This document shows positions 17,294-25,928 of a DNA stretch of 64,000 nucleotides, one piece after another. Source of the DNA: Thermodesulfobacteriota bacterium (lineage in GTDB: Bacteria > Desulfobacterota_D > UBA1144 > Nemesobacterales > UBA2774); contig JBFMCV010000002.1 of assembly GCA_040754335.1 (NCBI GenBank), positions 496,001-560,000 on the forward strand. The letters run 5' to 3'. Made by a program: the position numbers and the translations under genes. The stretch's first letter is position 1, and every line of letters begins with the position of its first letter. The notes under the pieces are model-generated. The model saw nothing but the letters and a program-made list of their open reading frames with translations, had not been told where the DNA came from and did not search any database.

Positions 17294-17962
17294 ATGACCG
17301 ATCAATGGCTTTTCAAGAGCGAAACCTACGATAACTGCAATTGCGCTGTGAATTGCGGCTGCCAGTTCAACTTGCCCAGCACCCACGGCTATTGCCAGTC
17401 GGCCTTCGTCGGTAACATCGTCGAAGGCAACTTCAACGATACGCCGCTCGCGGGGCTGAATTGGGCGGCGCTGTACAAGTGGCCTGGCGAGATCAAGGAT
17501 GGAAACGGCAAACGCCAGATTGTTATCGACGAACGTGCGGATGATGCTCAACGGGCCGCACTTGAAACGATTATCTCGGGCGGGGCGTGCAAACCCTTGA
17601 GCAATTTGTTCGCCGTATTCGCGTCCACATGCTCGGAATTTTGCGAGACATTGTTCCTGCCGATCGGTCTCGAAGCGAACCTGGAGCTCAGGACCGCAAG
17701 GGTCGATATACCGGGCATCATGCGGAGCAGCGGCAGACCGATAATCAACGAGTTTAATGGCGAGCCGTTCCACATTGCGCTGGCGCGTCCCAGCGGCAGT
17801 TTCGAGTTTACCTATGCAGAAATCGGTCAAGGCACGACCTCGGTGACGGGTGATATGGAGATGGCGTACGAAGATTCATGGGCGCATTTTTGTATTCACC
17901 ACTTCAATCAGGATGGGTTGGTCCGCAAAAGATCGAGGCTCACAGCATGGCTAGGCGCATGA
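17294..17962 (+). CDS. DUF1326 domain protein 1
   Basis: 222 residues, soluble. The N-terminal Cys cluster YDNCNCAVNCGCQF (13-26) is the family mark and a possible metal or thiol site. DUF1326 has no established activity. The second copy at 18149 has the same length and aligns end to end. Both use codons such as TTT, AAT and GGC more evenly than neighbours, and family C-type spacers do not interrupt them, which suggests recent transfer. GGGGAGGA precedes the ATG. Confidence 0.85.
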   Translation: MTDQWLFKSETYDNCNCAVNCGCQFNLPSTHGYCQSAFVGNIVEGNFNDTPLAGLNWAALYKWPGEIKDGNGKRQIVIDERADDAQRAALETIISGGACKPLSNLFAVFASTCSEFCETLFLPIGLEANLELRTARVDIPGIMRSSGRPIINEFNGEPFHIALARPSGSFEFTYAEIGQGTTSVTGDMEMAYEDSWAHFCIHHFNQDGLVRKRSRLTAWLGA

Positions 17963-18148
17963 ATCCGGACTCCCGTCAATGACGGCAGTGGGGCAGAAGC
18001 AGACGCCACAGTGGTGGAATAGTCGCGTATCGTGGTTCTACGTTCAGGATATTCAGCCCGTGCCGTGCCACACCCGGCGTATCTTGGACGCCAGTGATCG
18101 TTCGTATGCTCAGCTGAATCGCAGCGATGACCCTTGGAGGTGAAACAA

Positions 18149-18817
18149 ATGCCTGACCAGTGGGAATTCAAAAGCCATACCTACGACAACTGCAATTGTT
18201 CTGTGAGCTGCGGCTGTCAATTCAACGAGCCTACGACACATGGCAATTGTCAGTTCGCCTATGTCGGCTCCATCGTCGAAGGGCATTTCAACGACACGCC
18301 GCTCGCGGGCCTGAATTGGGCGCTGATTTGCAAATTCCCCGGCGAGATTGCGGAGGGAAACGGCAAGCGCCAGATCGTGATCGACGAGAGAGCAGACGAC
18401 GCTCAACGTAGGGCTCTCGAGACAATCATCTCGGGCAAGGCGTGCAAACCCCTCAGCAATCATTTCTCGGTCTTCGGTTCCTTATGCACGGAGTTTTTCC
18501 AGACGCTGTTTCTGCCGATCGGACTGGAGGTAGACCTTGAGGGCAGAGCGGCTAAGGTCGACATTCCCGGTGTCGTAACTAGTGTCGCCCGACCGATCAT
18601 CAACGAGTTCAATGGCGAGCCATTCCACATTGCAATCGCACGCCCGAGCGGCAGCTTCGAGTTTACCTACGCGGAAATCGGACGAGGCACGACCTCGGTG
18701 ACGGGCGACCTGGAGATGGCGTTCGAAGATTCCTGGGCGATGTTTTGCGTGCATCACTACAATCAGGACGGCTTGATCCGCAAAAGATCAAGGCTCACAG
18801 CATGGCTTGACACTTGA
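18149..18817 (+). CDS. DUF1326 domain protein 2
   Basis: 222 residues, a close paralogue of the 17294 product (YDNCNCSVSCGCQF at the same place; shared NEFNGEPFHIA, ARPSGSFEFTYAEIG and RKRSRLTAWL). The tandem pair with the same length and a 186-base gap indicates duplication before or after transfer. ATG 18149 is chosen over the TTG upstream because GGAGGTGA lies seven bases before it. The function is unknown. Confidence 0.85.
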   Translation: MPDQWEFKSHTYDNCNCSVSCGCQFNEPTTHGNCQFAYVGSIVEGHFNDTPLAGLNWALICKFPGEIAEGNGKRQIVIDERADDAQRRALETIISGKACKPLSNHFSVFGSLCTEFFQTLFLPIGLEVDLEGRAAKVDIPGVVTSVARPIINEFNGEPFHIAIARPSGSFEFTYAEIGRGTTSVTGDLEMAFEDSWAMFCVHHYNQDGLIRKRSRLTAWLDT

Positions 18818-18946
18818 GTCTGCACTCGCTTGAAAAACCCGACAGCATGACGTGTTTTCTCACTCAGACGAAGCGTTCTCCTGTGAGTTCTACTGACGTA
18901 CCTGAGGCGGTCCTTCGTCGAGACCGGCAAGCGACAACCCTTGGGG

Positions 18947-19112
18947 AACGGGTACGACGATAAGAAGAAGCAGAAGAAGATAAAGAGATATGGGAGGAAG
19001 TGGAGGAAGGCGAGATGCCGCAGTGGTACTACATTTTCATACGCCCCGAGGCCAGGCTGTCGTAGGCCCAAAAGAAGACGCTCCGCGACTGGACCGCAGC
19101 GTTGGGGAAGTA
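18947..19112 (+). pseudogene. Decayed C-terminal part of the haem-binding gene
   Basis: It matches the last 55 codons of the 15796 gene (NGYD.K.KQKKIK...EMPQWYY...HPEARLS...DWTAA.GK stop). It has lost codons near 18985 (frameshift), carries an in-frame TAG at about 19062, and lacks the haem motif. It begins abruptly right after the DUF1326 region, as if that region had been inserted in or next to a duplicated copy. Confidence 0.8.
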
Positions 19113-19555
19113 GGGGGAGGGGAGAAAAATCATTTTTCCCCCTTTCGTAAAGGGGAACAATTCCGACAAATCGGAGGAATTGGTCGGAGATGATTGAAGC
19201 CAAAGAAATTTCTTAACTTGAGCGATACAGTGGTTGAACCAAATTCAGGGGGATTTGAATAATGAAAAGAAAAATCCACCCTAACCCTCCTTTACAAAGG
19301 AGGGAATTAAAAGATGAAATTACTGCTCACTATAACTTAATATACTGCTTTACTCTTGAAAGTTAACACCCTGTCCTGCTTGGCTCTTCACCCGGTTTTA
19401 GCAAGCCCCCGGTAACCGGGGAAAGCAGTTTCAAACTGCATTGCATAATATCCGTTAGTTTGATCGGGCCATTTAAACGTAAGCCCAAACACGAAGGGCT
19501 TGCAATTACCTCAACAAAAACAAATTAAGAGCATTAGAATTAGTATCGGAGAATT
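19113..19555. other. Repeat spacer and structured leader
   Basis: No gene. Family C copies fill 19130-19315. From 19401 to 19503 there is a hairpin cluster described separately. Confidence 0.5.
19401..19503 (+). promoter_or_regulatory. Switch-like structured leader before the RTX/CAP gene
   Basis: Hairpin CCCCGG-TAA-CCGGGG (19407-19421) is followed by GCAGTTT/AAACTGC (19425-19439). GGGCTTGC (19496-19503) can pair either with GCAAGCCC (19401-19408), closing the whole domain, or through GGGCTT with AAGCCC (19481-19486) as a local hairpin. The two pairings exclude each other. The start codon lies 53 bases downstream. No known riboswitch class was recognised. Confidence 0.5.
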
Positions 19556-20452
19556 ATGTTATGGGCCGGTATTGCGCATGAGGCCTGCGGGTACATGAAT
19601 ATCTTCATGAGATTAAGGAAGTCGATTGTTTTGTTATTTCTATCGTTTGCAGTCGGCGCATCGTACGCCGATCCGGTTTTTGCTCAACCCAAATGCAGCG
19701 GTCTCGAAGCCACGATCACAGGCACGCCCGGTAATGACGTGATTAACGGTACGCCCGGTCCGGATGTAATCGCCGGACTCGCCGGGAACGATGTGATCAG
19801 GGGCCTCGGGGGCGACGACGTGATATGCGGGGGATCGGGTAATGATTTAATCGTGGGCGGAGCCGGAAACGATCAGCTTTTCGGGGAATCAGGGGCCGAT
19901 ACTTTAAGAGGCAAGGCCGGCAACGATACGTTGAGAGGCGGCATTGGAAACGATTTCCTAAACGGCGGTCCCGATATGGACGATTGCCTGGACGATACGG
20001 GATTACGCGCCGTCACGAGTTGTGAAGAGCGCGACGCGGCCGTAATGCTCGGTCTGATCAATAAAGCGCGGGCGGAAGGAAGGAACTGCGGCGATACGTT
20101 TTTCCCCGCGGCTCCCCCGCTCAACTGGGACGACAGGGTTGCGGCGGCGGCACTCGGCCACTCGACCGATATGGCCGGGACCAATTTTTTCGGACACGTG
20201 GGCTCCGACGGCTCGGACCCGGGGGACAGGCTTATGAACGAGGGCTATGACACGATGCTCTGGGGGGAGAATATCGCGGTCGGGTACGATCGCGAGGCCG
20301 CTGTCATGGACGCATGGCTCAAATCCCCCGATCACTGTGCTAACATAATGGACCCTTCTTATGAAGACGTCGGGGTCGGGTCTGCCAAGGGCAAGTTCGC
20401 GGGCAATACGGAAACGTACTGGACTCTGGACCTTGCGGCCGAGATACGGTGA
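19556..20452 (+). CDS. Secreted RTX-repeat/CAP-domain protein
   Basis: 298 residues. A signal peptide ends near SYADPVFAQ. Residues about 52-140 are Ca2+-binding RTX nonapeptides (GTPGNDVINGTPGPDVI, GGAGNDQLFG and others). Residues about 150-298 are a CAP/SCP domain: LINKARAEGR, LNWDDRVAAAALGHSTDMA, FFGHVGSDGSDPGDR, WGENIAVGY, WLKSPDHCANIMDP, YWTLDLA. CAP domains of this YkwD type are secreted, with uncertain catalysis; the putative His pair (GHST, GH) is present. The start is unsure: GGAG precedes 19556 by four bases, but a later ATG would give a shorter signal peptide. Confidence 0.85.
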   Translation: MLWAGIAHEACGYMNIFMRLRKSIVLLFLSFAVGASYADPVFAQPKCSGLEATITGTPGNDVINGTPGPDVIAGLAGNDVIRGLGGDDVICGGSGNDLIVGGAGNDQLFGESGADTLRGKAGNDTLRGGIGNDFLNGGPDMDDCLDDTGLRAVTSCEERDAAVMLGLINKARAEGRNCGDTFFPAAPPLNWDDRVAAAALGHSTDMAGTNFFGHVGSDGSDPGDRLMNEGYDTMLWGENIAVGYDREAAVMDAWLKSPDHCANIMDPSYEDVGVGSAKGKFAGNTETYWTLDLAAEIR

Positions 20453-20509
20453 TCTGTCTCCATACACTTGGCATGGTTATGGCAGGGAGGTTTCGGGATT
20501 CCTACCATC

Positions 20510-20939
20510 TGTCATGCTGAACCATGTCCTGAATTTATTTCAGGATTGTTTCAGCATCTAAAATTCTTTTAATATATTCGCATGTTCCGTTCATATATTT
20601 ACATTATGAGCAATAAAAAGTTCACAACACTTTATATAGGAGTAACAAATGATCTGGAAAGGAGGGTGCTGGAACATAAGCTGGGAACAGGCTCGGATTT
20701 TACAACGAGATATAAATTGGATCGGCTGATTTATTTCGAGGAAGGCGTAAGGATAGAGGATGCAATTGCCAGAGAGAAGCAGTTAAAGAGATGGCACCGC
20801 GAATGGAAGTGGAACTTGATAAAATCCATGAACCCCACGCTTGAGGATTTATCGAAGGGTTGGTATGACGATGAACTGCTTAAAAAACGAGATGCTGAAT
20901 AGATCCTGAAACTAGTTCAGGACATGGTTCAGCATGACA
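20510..20939 (+). mobile_element. Candidate GIY-YIG cassette with inverted repeat ends
   Basis: A 430-bp unit whose outer 24 bases are perfect inverted repeats (20510-20533 and 20916-20939). The ends are nested family B elements in opposite orientation (20510-20558 and 20889-20939). It holds only the GIY-YIG gene, whose last codons lie in the right repeat. No target-site duplication is obvious. A mobile role is inferred from architecture only. Confidence 0.55.
20582..20902 (+). CDS. Single-domain GIY-YIG nuclease
   Basis: 106 residues, the UPF0213-like stand-alone GIY-YIG fold. Seen: YIYIM (5-9), LYIGVTNDLERRVLEHK (17-33), and the AIAREKQLKRWHREWK helix with the probable catalytic Glu, then NP...DL. 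Relatives cleave DNA, often in repair or homing; single-domain members are little studied. The final residues (KKRDAE) and stop are encoded by the flanking family B repeat. The start lacks a good ribosome site. Confidence 0.88.
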   Translation: MFRSYIYIMSNKKFTTLYIGVTNDLERRVLEHKLGTGSDFTTRYKLDRLIYFEEGVRIEDAIAREKQLKRWHREWKWNLIKSMNPTLEDLSKGWYDDELLKKRDAE

Positions 20940-21212
20940 ATAAACCAAAATCCCCCCATTCCTCTATGCCTGGTTCCTCCGGCAGCCGGATTCATAGCGC
21001 CAACCCCCCCCGCCACGCAGCCCCGACGCTTGTTTTAAAATCCAAAATTATGTTGTATATTCAATTATATTTGTTTTAGACTTTGATTGCTTTAACGCGT
21101 TTGCTGAAAGTATTATCATGACAATTATGGATGGCAGCCGGCGCTTATAGCTGCTTTACGCTGGGCGGATAATACGGATCAAGCAAATATCATCTTGAAT
21201 GGAGGATTCAAA
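20940..21212. other. AT-rich upstream region of the 21213 gene
   Basis: No gene. A possible promoter TTGCTT-N18-TATTAT lies near 21086-21115. A family C/B fragment stands at the left. Confidence 0.3.
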
Positions 21213-21896
21213 ATGGTTAAGCAATCGATTCGGTTTTTCACGTACTCCTGGATAATTTCAGCCGCCCTGCTCGCAATGATCGGCTGGTCGTCGAGCGCCT
21301 CGGCGGGCGTTGCTATCCCCGTCGTTTGGGATGAATTCGCCGTTACGGAGGGTAACCTCGCAAGGTCTACCGTGAATCTCCTCAATGTCTCGGGACCGGG
21401 TCTTGAAATCGTTGACCTGTCCGGGCCTGACTTCGCGGCGGCCCCGCTTTCGTCCAACACGGTCGTCGTGGAATACGACGTGCTGTCGGATTGGACGGCG
21501 ACGTTCGACCCGCCGGTAGAGAACCTCCTGCTCTACATAATATTCTGGCGAGGGATTGCCGGCGGACCCGACCCCGTCACGTATCAATTCGATCAATCGT
21601 TTACTGTGCTCTCCGGCCTGGGCGGCACGACGGTCTCTAACGGCAACACGTTGCTCTCTATACCGGGAAGCTTCTTCGCAAACGGGATACTCCAGTTCTC
21701 GGGCCCCGTGAGCTCGCTTTCTGTCTTAACGAATGGAAACAATAATAGCTCTCAGGTGCTCACGTTCGGCGTATTCAGTTCCGATATACCACCAACCAAT
21801 ATCCCGACCCTCTCCGAGTGGGGTCTGATGGCGATGGCCGCCGTCCTCGGCATTGCAGGATTCATGGCTGTTAGGAGAAGGAAGGTGACGGCTTAA
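21213..21896 (+). CDS. IPTL-CTERM sorted secreted protein
   Basis: 227 residues. A signal peptide (about 1-26) is followed by a beta-rich body of unknown function. The C-terminal sorting signal IPTLSEWGLMAMAAVLG leads into a helix and the basic tail RRRK. Such tails are thought to be cut by a rhombosortase/exosortase-like enzyme; none is encoded in this window. GGAGG lies eight bases before ATG 21213, and a TTG upstream is rejected. Confidence 0.88.
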   Translation: MVKQSIRFFTYSWIISAALLAMIGWSSSASAGVAIPVVWDEFAVTEGNLARSTVNLLNVSGPGLEIVDLSGPDFAAAPLSSNTVVVEYDVLSDWTATFDPPVENLLLYIIFWRGIAGGPDPVTYQFDQSFTVLSGLGGTTVSNGNTLLSIPGSFFANGILQFSGPVSSLSVLTNGNNNSSQVLTFGVFSSDIPPTNIPTLSEWGLMAMAAVLGIAGFMAVRRRKVTA

Positions 21897-21911
21897 ATCC
21901 TACACTGGCAA

Positions 21912-21978
21912 TAAGACCCTCCACGACCGGACCGCAACGTGGGGGAAGTAGGCGCACAATGTGTGCCCGATTCTGTAA
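21912..21978 (+). pseudogene. Copied tail of the haem-binding gene
   Basis: The bases read as KTLHDRTATWGK stop, followed by a GCACAATGTGTGC palindrome. They are most like the 18947-19112 remnant, so the tail has been copied more than once. Confidence 0.6.
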
Positions 21979-22270
21979 TGTCGGGTGGAAAACAAAGGCG
22001 AGATTGCCGCGCTACGCTCGCAATGACAAATTATTATAAGCACGTTCGCCCTGAGGAGTTCCGGAAGAATCGTAGAAACACACATTGTGTGTATGAAATC
22101 CTACATCTCTGTCTGTCCGAAATCCGGCAGAAAAAACCGCTTTGACCCCGGCACCCGTCATTTATACTTGTAACTGCGTGTGCTCGTTCTGAATTCGGCA
22201 GACCGATCTCACGGCACGGGCGTTGCCTGTTACGTATCTGGCAAGTATGCCGATACGGAGGTATCCGCAC

Positions 22271-22951
22271 ATGCACAGGTTTATTACACCGACGATAATT
22301 ATTCTGCTCATCGCGGTCGCTCTACTGTTCGGGTCGTGCGACGAAGCCGGGGACGTGTTCGACGGCGGCCCGTCTGACGAGCCCAACTTCACCGCCGAGG
22401 GCACGGGCGAGAACACGACGACCGACCTCTTCATCGAGATAAGGGCACAGCGCGAGAACGGGAACACCGCCGGCGAAGGGACGGCGGTAATCGGGGGCGA
22501 GGAGTTCGAGATAGAAGTCACTGGCGGCGAGCTCCCGACCGACTTCGACACGGAGCCTCCCATACCCCAGACGGACGACCTCCTGCCGCTCGATTTCATC
22601 TGCACGCCGAGGTCAGCGACTCTTAACGTGAGGATAACTCCGGGGGACTTCGAGACCACGATGACGCTCAACGAATGCGAGGAGAACAACCCCGACATAT
22701 TCGACGAGGACGGCATGGTGTTCAACCCGTGTAACGGCGACGCGCCCGTGCAGGACCTCGAGTTCTTCAGCGGAGTGTGCCTCGATATGCCGGAGATTGG
22801 CGTCGAGCGCGGGAGGGACACGATAGTGCTCGGGGAGTTCAACGGAATGTGCGGGGCGGACGCGCCTTGCATAGTGCCGAGGGACGTCATCGTCTTCGTG
22901 CCTGCTTTCAACGACGACGTCGATCCGGGCGATATCGTGGATGAGTTTTAG
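22271..22951 (+). CDS. Acidic lipoprotein of unknown function
   Basis: 226 residues. A signal peptide ends in LFGSC. The mature protein is strongly acidic and carries Cys residues in FICTP, NECEE, NPCNG, GVCLD and GMCGADAPC, which suggests an extracytoplasmic disulfide-bonded domain. ATG 22271 is chosen because GGAGGT lies about nine bases before it and the signal peptide starts there. No family was recognised. Confidence 0.75.
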   Translation: MHRFITPTIIILLIAVALLFGSCDEAGDVFDGGPSDEPNFTAEGTGENTTTDLFIEIRAQRENGNTAGEGTAVIGGEEFEIEVTGGELPTDFDTEPPIPQTDDLLPLDFICTPRSATLNVRITPGDFETTMTLNECEENNPDIFDEDGMVFNPCNGDAPVQDLEFFSGVCLDMPEIGVERGRDTIVLGEFNGMCGADAPCIVPRDVIVFVPAFNDDVDPGDIVDEF

Positions 22952-23170
22952 GAGAGAGGCAATTGTTTTTATCCTTCTTTTCCTTGATGAAAAGATAGCA
23001 CAGAATTTGTAGACCTCCGGAGTTTTCATCTTCGTTTTTGGCTTAGTTCCCTCCTTTGGAAAAGGAGGGGTAGGGAGGATTTTTCTTTTTTATTTTTAAA
23101 TCCCCCTTAATCCCTCCTTCGACAAGCTCAGGACAGGCTCTTTTACAAAGGGGGAAAATAAATAGCAAAC

Positions 23171-23866
23171 TTAGGACGAACGGTTTTTTTCTTCACTGCT
23201 TAACGGCCTGATGCACTCCTCGCCCTGGTTCTTGTATGAATTCACGTACGGGGAGACTTCCCAGCATTCCATTTCGCCGGACGGATAGGGAACGAGGAGC
23301 GGGAGCAGGTCGCCGGGCTTGCCGATCTCCGGGTCGAGCCAGCGCGCCTCGTCCTTCTCATGCAGTATCACGGGCATCCTGTCGTGTACAGGGGCCATGA
23401 GCTCGTTAGCCGACGTGGTGACGATGGTGAACGAGCGGATCTCGTCCTCCCTGCCCGCATGCCACACGGTCCAGAGACCGGCGAAAGCGAACGGCGCGCC
23501 GCCCCTGAGCCCGAAGAAGTAGGGCGTCTTCCCGCCGCCCTTCTGCTTCTTCCATTCGTAAAACCCGGAGGCCGGGACCAGGCAGCGGGACTTCCTGAGC
23601 AGCGTCTTGAAGCTCTGTTTCTCGGCCACGGTCTCTCCGCGCGCGTTTATCATCCTGTACCCGATCTTCGCGTCCTCGGCCCACGCGGGGACGAGCCCCC
23701 AGCGCATGAGGCCGAGCACGCGCCTGTCGCCCTCGACCGTGACGACCGGGCAGTCCTGCGAAGGCGCGATGTTATACCCGGGCGCTAACAGAATGCCCCG
23801 GGCGTCGCACCCGAACCTTTCTTCGAGGAGGTCTTTGTCGCCCTTCCGCACGAACCTTCCGCACAT
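23171..23866 (-). CDS. yedK: HMCES/YedK-type abasic-site processing protein
   Basis: 231 residues of the SRAP family. Cys2 (MCGRF), which forms the thiazolidine crosslink to abasic sites in single-stranded DNA, is directly after the start Met. Also seen: NIAPSQ, the NARGET loop, SGFYEW with its Glu, and HDRMPVIL with the His. It protects abasic sites at forks in the cytosol. Its start is fixed by Cys2. The last codons (SSEEKNRSS) run into repeat sequence. Confidence 0.93.
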   Translation of the reverse strand: MCGRFVRKGDKDLLEERFGCDARGILLAPGYNIAPSQDCPVVTVEGDRRVLGLMRWGLVPAWAEDAKIGYRMINARGETVAEKQSFKTLLRKSRCLVPASGFYEWKKQKGGGKTPYFFGLRGGAPFAFAGLWTVWHAGREDEIRSFTIVTTSANELMAPVHDRMPVILHEKDEARWLDPEIGKPGDLLPLLVPYPSGEMECWEVSPYVNSYKNQGEECIRPLSSEEKNRSS

Positions 23867-24220
23867 GGGGTAATTTTACCATCTCGGGCGGGGCTGCGGG
23901 TGAGTATGTGAATGTCGGGAGGGAGAAGAAGAAAACTAAATCCTCCCTAATTTGGGTTTACTACCTGCGTTACTATGAGTTAAGGCATTTCTTTGCCATT
24001 TATCAGCACCGACCAATTCCTCCGATTTGTCGGAACTGTCCTCCTTTTTCTAAGGAGGGAATGGAAAGATTTTTCCCCCTTTGAAAAAGAGCCTGTCCTG
24101 AGCTTGTCGAAGGAGGGATTCAGGGGGATTTTGTCAGTGCTTCGACAAGCTCAACACGAGTGGGTTTGTTGGCTTAGAGGATGAGCTTGAATGGAATAGT
24201 ATATCAGCATCTATTGCGTG
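23867..24220. repeat. Repeat spacer
   Basis: No gene. It is composed of family C copies, one with a CAATTCC...GGAACTG hairpin (24002-24030), and family E fragments containing CTTGTCGAAGG. Confidence 0.55.
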
Positions 24221-24889
24221 CTACTCAGCTATGCCTATGCTGCCGGAGCCGTCCATCTCGGAGATCGATTTCAGCGATTCCTCGCTCGCGTAGATGAGGG
24301 ACACGAGGCATTTCTTGCCGTCGCCGCGGATCATCAGCACCACCATCGAGCCCGGCACGTTCCACTGGGCTCCGTACATAAGGTCGCCCCTGCAGACGGC
24401 CTCCGCCTCTTTATCCTTCTCTATGACTGCGCCGGGGTTGAGCTGCTTCTCCCCGTCTATCACAGGCGCGCCGTATTCCTTCGTAATGGCGCTCTTGAGG
24501 TTCTCGTAATTCTCGAGGTATTTACTGTCGCTGTCGTGCTTCTGGGAGTAAAGGACCCCGGCGCGGTAGAGCTTGTCGTCCTTGAACTGATAAGTGATGT
24601 AGACGAACTGCCCCTTGTAGCGGCCGTCGAACGTGAGAGAGCCCTCGTCTTCGTACAGCGGCTGTTTCCGCTCGGCGGCCTTGACCTCCGCTTTGGACAT
24701 GCCCCATGTCGCGGCCCTGAAATCGAATTTCTGCTCTTCTTTCGATTGCGGTCCGGGGGTGACAGGGGGGGCCGGCGTTATTTCGGCGGCGGCCTCGGGC
24801 GTGGGCGCGGGGCCGGGCTGTTTCCCTTCGTTCTTGCATGCGGCGAGCGCGAGCGCGATCCCGAAGACTATCATCAAAGACTTTTTCAA
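24221..24889 (-). CDS. WGMSK-family lipoprotein 1
   Basis: 222 residues. Lipobox ALAAC, then a Pro-rich linker and a globular domain beginning FDFRAATWGMSKAEVKAAE. The same opening occurs in the 39562 and 52379 products, so these are three distant paralogues. The body has alternating strand-like parts (YKGQFVYITYQF, KLYRAGVLY). It is probably periplasmic with unknown function. A CCTCC complement (GGAGGTAGAG) precedes the ATG. Confidence 0.75.
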   Translation of the reverse strand: MKKSLMIVFGIALALAACKNEGKQPGPAPTPEAAAEITPAPPVTPGPQSKEEQKFDFRAATWGMSKAEVKAAERKQPLYEDEGSLTFDGRYKGQFVYITYQFKDDKLYRAGVLYSQKHDSDSKYLENYENLKSAITKEYGAPVIDGEKQLNPGAVIEKDKEAEAVCRGDLMYGAQWNVPGSMVVLMIRGDGKKCLVSLIYASEESLKSISEMDGSGSIGIAE

Positions 24890-25615
24890 ATTCTCTACCT
24901 CCTCAAGCTTTTGTGCGAACGGGTGAATAGTTTACCTGACCCGGAGGGAGTGGGGAGGGGGATTTTGAAGCAGGGCTGCGCGTGGGAGGATCCCCGCCGG
25001 CTCAATCATTATGAAGACTTGCGGAATTTTTAATCCGGCACCGCATCTGCGTACGTAGATAGTAATGGAGTAAGGCTAAGGGGAATAGCGCTTTACGGCA
25101 TTCCCTCGCTGCGGTGAAAGGCAATCGATTCGAGAAGGGGATCAGAACCTGCCGCGGCGGGGATGCCGCCTTTTTGTTTCCTGACGGATCCGTGATCCCG
25201 ATCCCGATTTATGGCTGTATTCCTTCCTGCCCCTCTTTTTTTTAAGGAGGGAATCGAAAGAAAAGGCAAAAGATGAGATTGTCGCGGTCACAAAAAGCGT
25301 TCCCTCGCAAAGACAAGTGGCGGGAGATTGCCGCGCGGAGCCTGTCCTGAGTTCATCGAAGGGCTCGCGATGACAGTAAGTCGGGATCGCGGCAGGCCTG
25401 TCCTGAATACTGAATCAAGTTCAGCACAAGCTTGATTCAGGAAAGCAGCTCCTACAAATTTAAATACGAGATTCTGAAACAATCCCGGATCGGAGTCCGG
25501 GACATGGTTCGGAATGACAGGAATTTCAATGTGCGGCAAAAACAAAACGGATGAAATCGCCGACCCGATCTGTTACACTTATATAATCACGGGGAAAGTT
25601 CGAGGGGGTGATTAT
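24890..25615. repeat. Intergenic stretch with repeats
   Basis: No gene is seen to about 25200. From there on, family C, B and A fragments, including a nested family B copy at about 25470-25520. Confidence 0.45.
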
Positions 25616-25897
25616 ATGAAAGCGTTATTAACCGCTCTGCTGATTACGTTCCTTCTGACCGCCGCCCGCGGCGGGGCGCTCGCCGACGATTATTTCGAGA
25701 AAGCTGTCTCGCCCGAAGGGGCCGACGACAGGAGCAGCCAGGTTTACCCGGCCTACGATTTCGAAGACGTGATTTTCACGCGAGAATATTTCTACACGCT
25801 CGAAGAGGGGAGGGCTCAGCTCGAGCGCTCGGGCGGCACGTGGAAGACGCTCGATTTCAACTTCGGGTTTTTAGGCGGCAAGAGCGAAGCCGAGTGA
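25616..25897 (+). CDS. Small secreted hypothetical protein
   Basis: 93 residues. A signal peptide (ending GGALA) is followed by a short acidic mature part, without Cys. GAGGGGGTG precedes ATG 25616; upstream in-frame starts fall in repeats and are rejected. Not recognised. A terminator-like hairpin overlaps its stop. Confidence 0.65.
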   Translation: MKALLTALLITFLLTAARGGALADDYFEKAVSPEGADDRSSQVYPAYDFEDVIFTREYFYTLEEGRAQLERSGGTWKTLDFNFGFLGGKSEAE

Positions 25898-25928
25898 GCG
25901 CGCCTGCAGGTTCGGGCTCTTTTTTTTC
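25888..25928 (+). terminator. Probable rho-independent terminator
   Basis: AGCCGA (25888-25893) pairs with TCGGGCT (25912-25918) with one bulged C, CCTGCAGG lies inside, and eight T follow. Confidence 0.6.

Noticed and set aside
19401-19503. Integron attC site
   Set aside because: The inverted arms resemble one at first sight, but the core site GTTRRRY and an integrase are absent.
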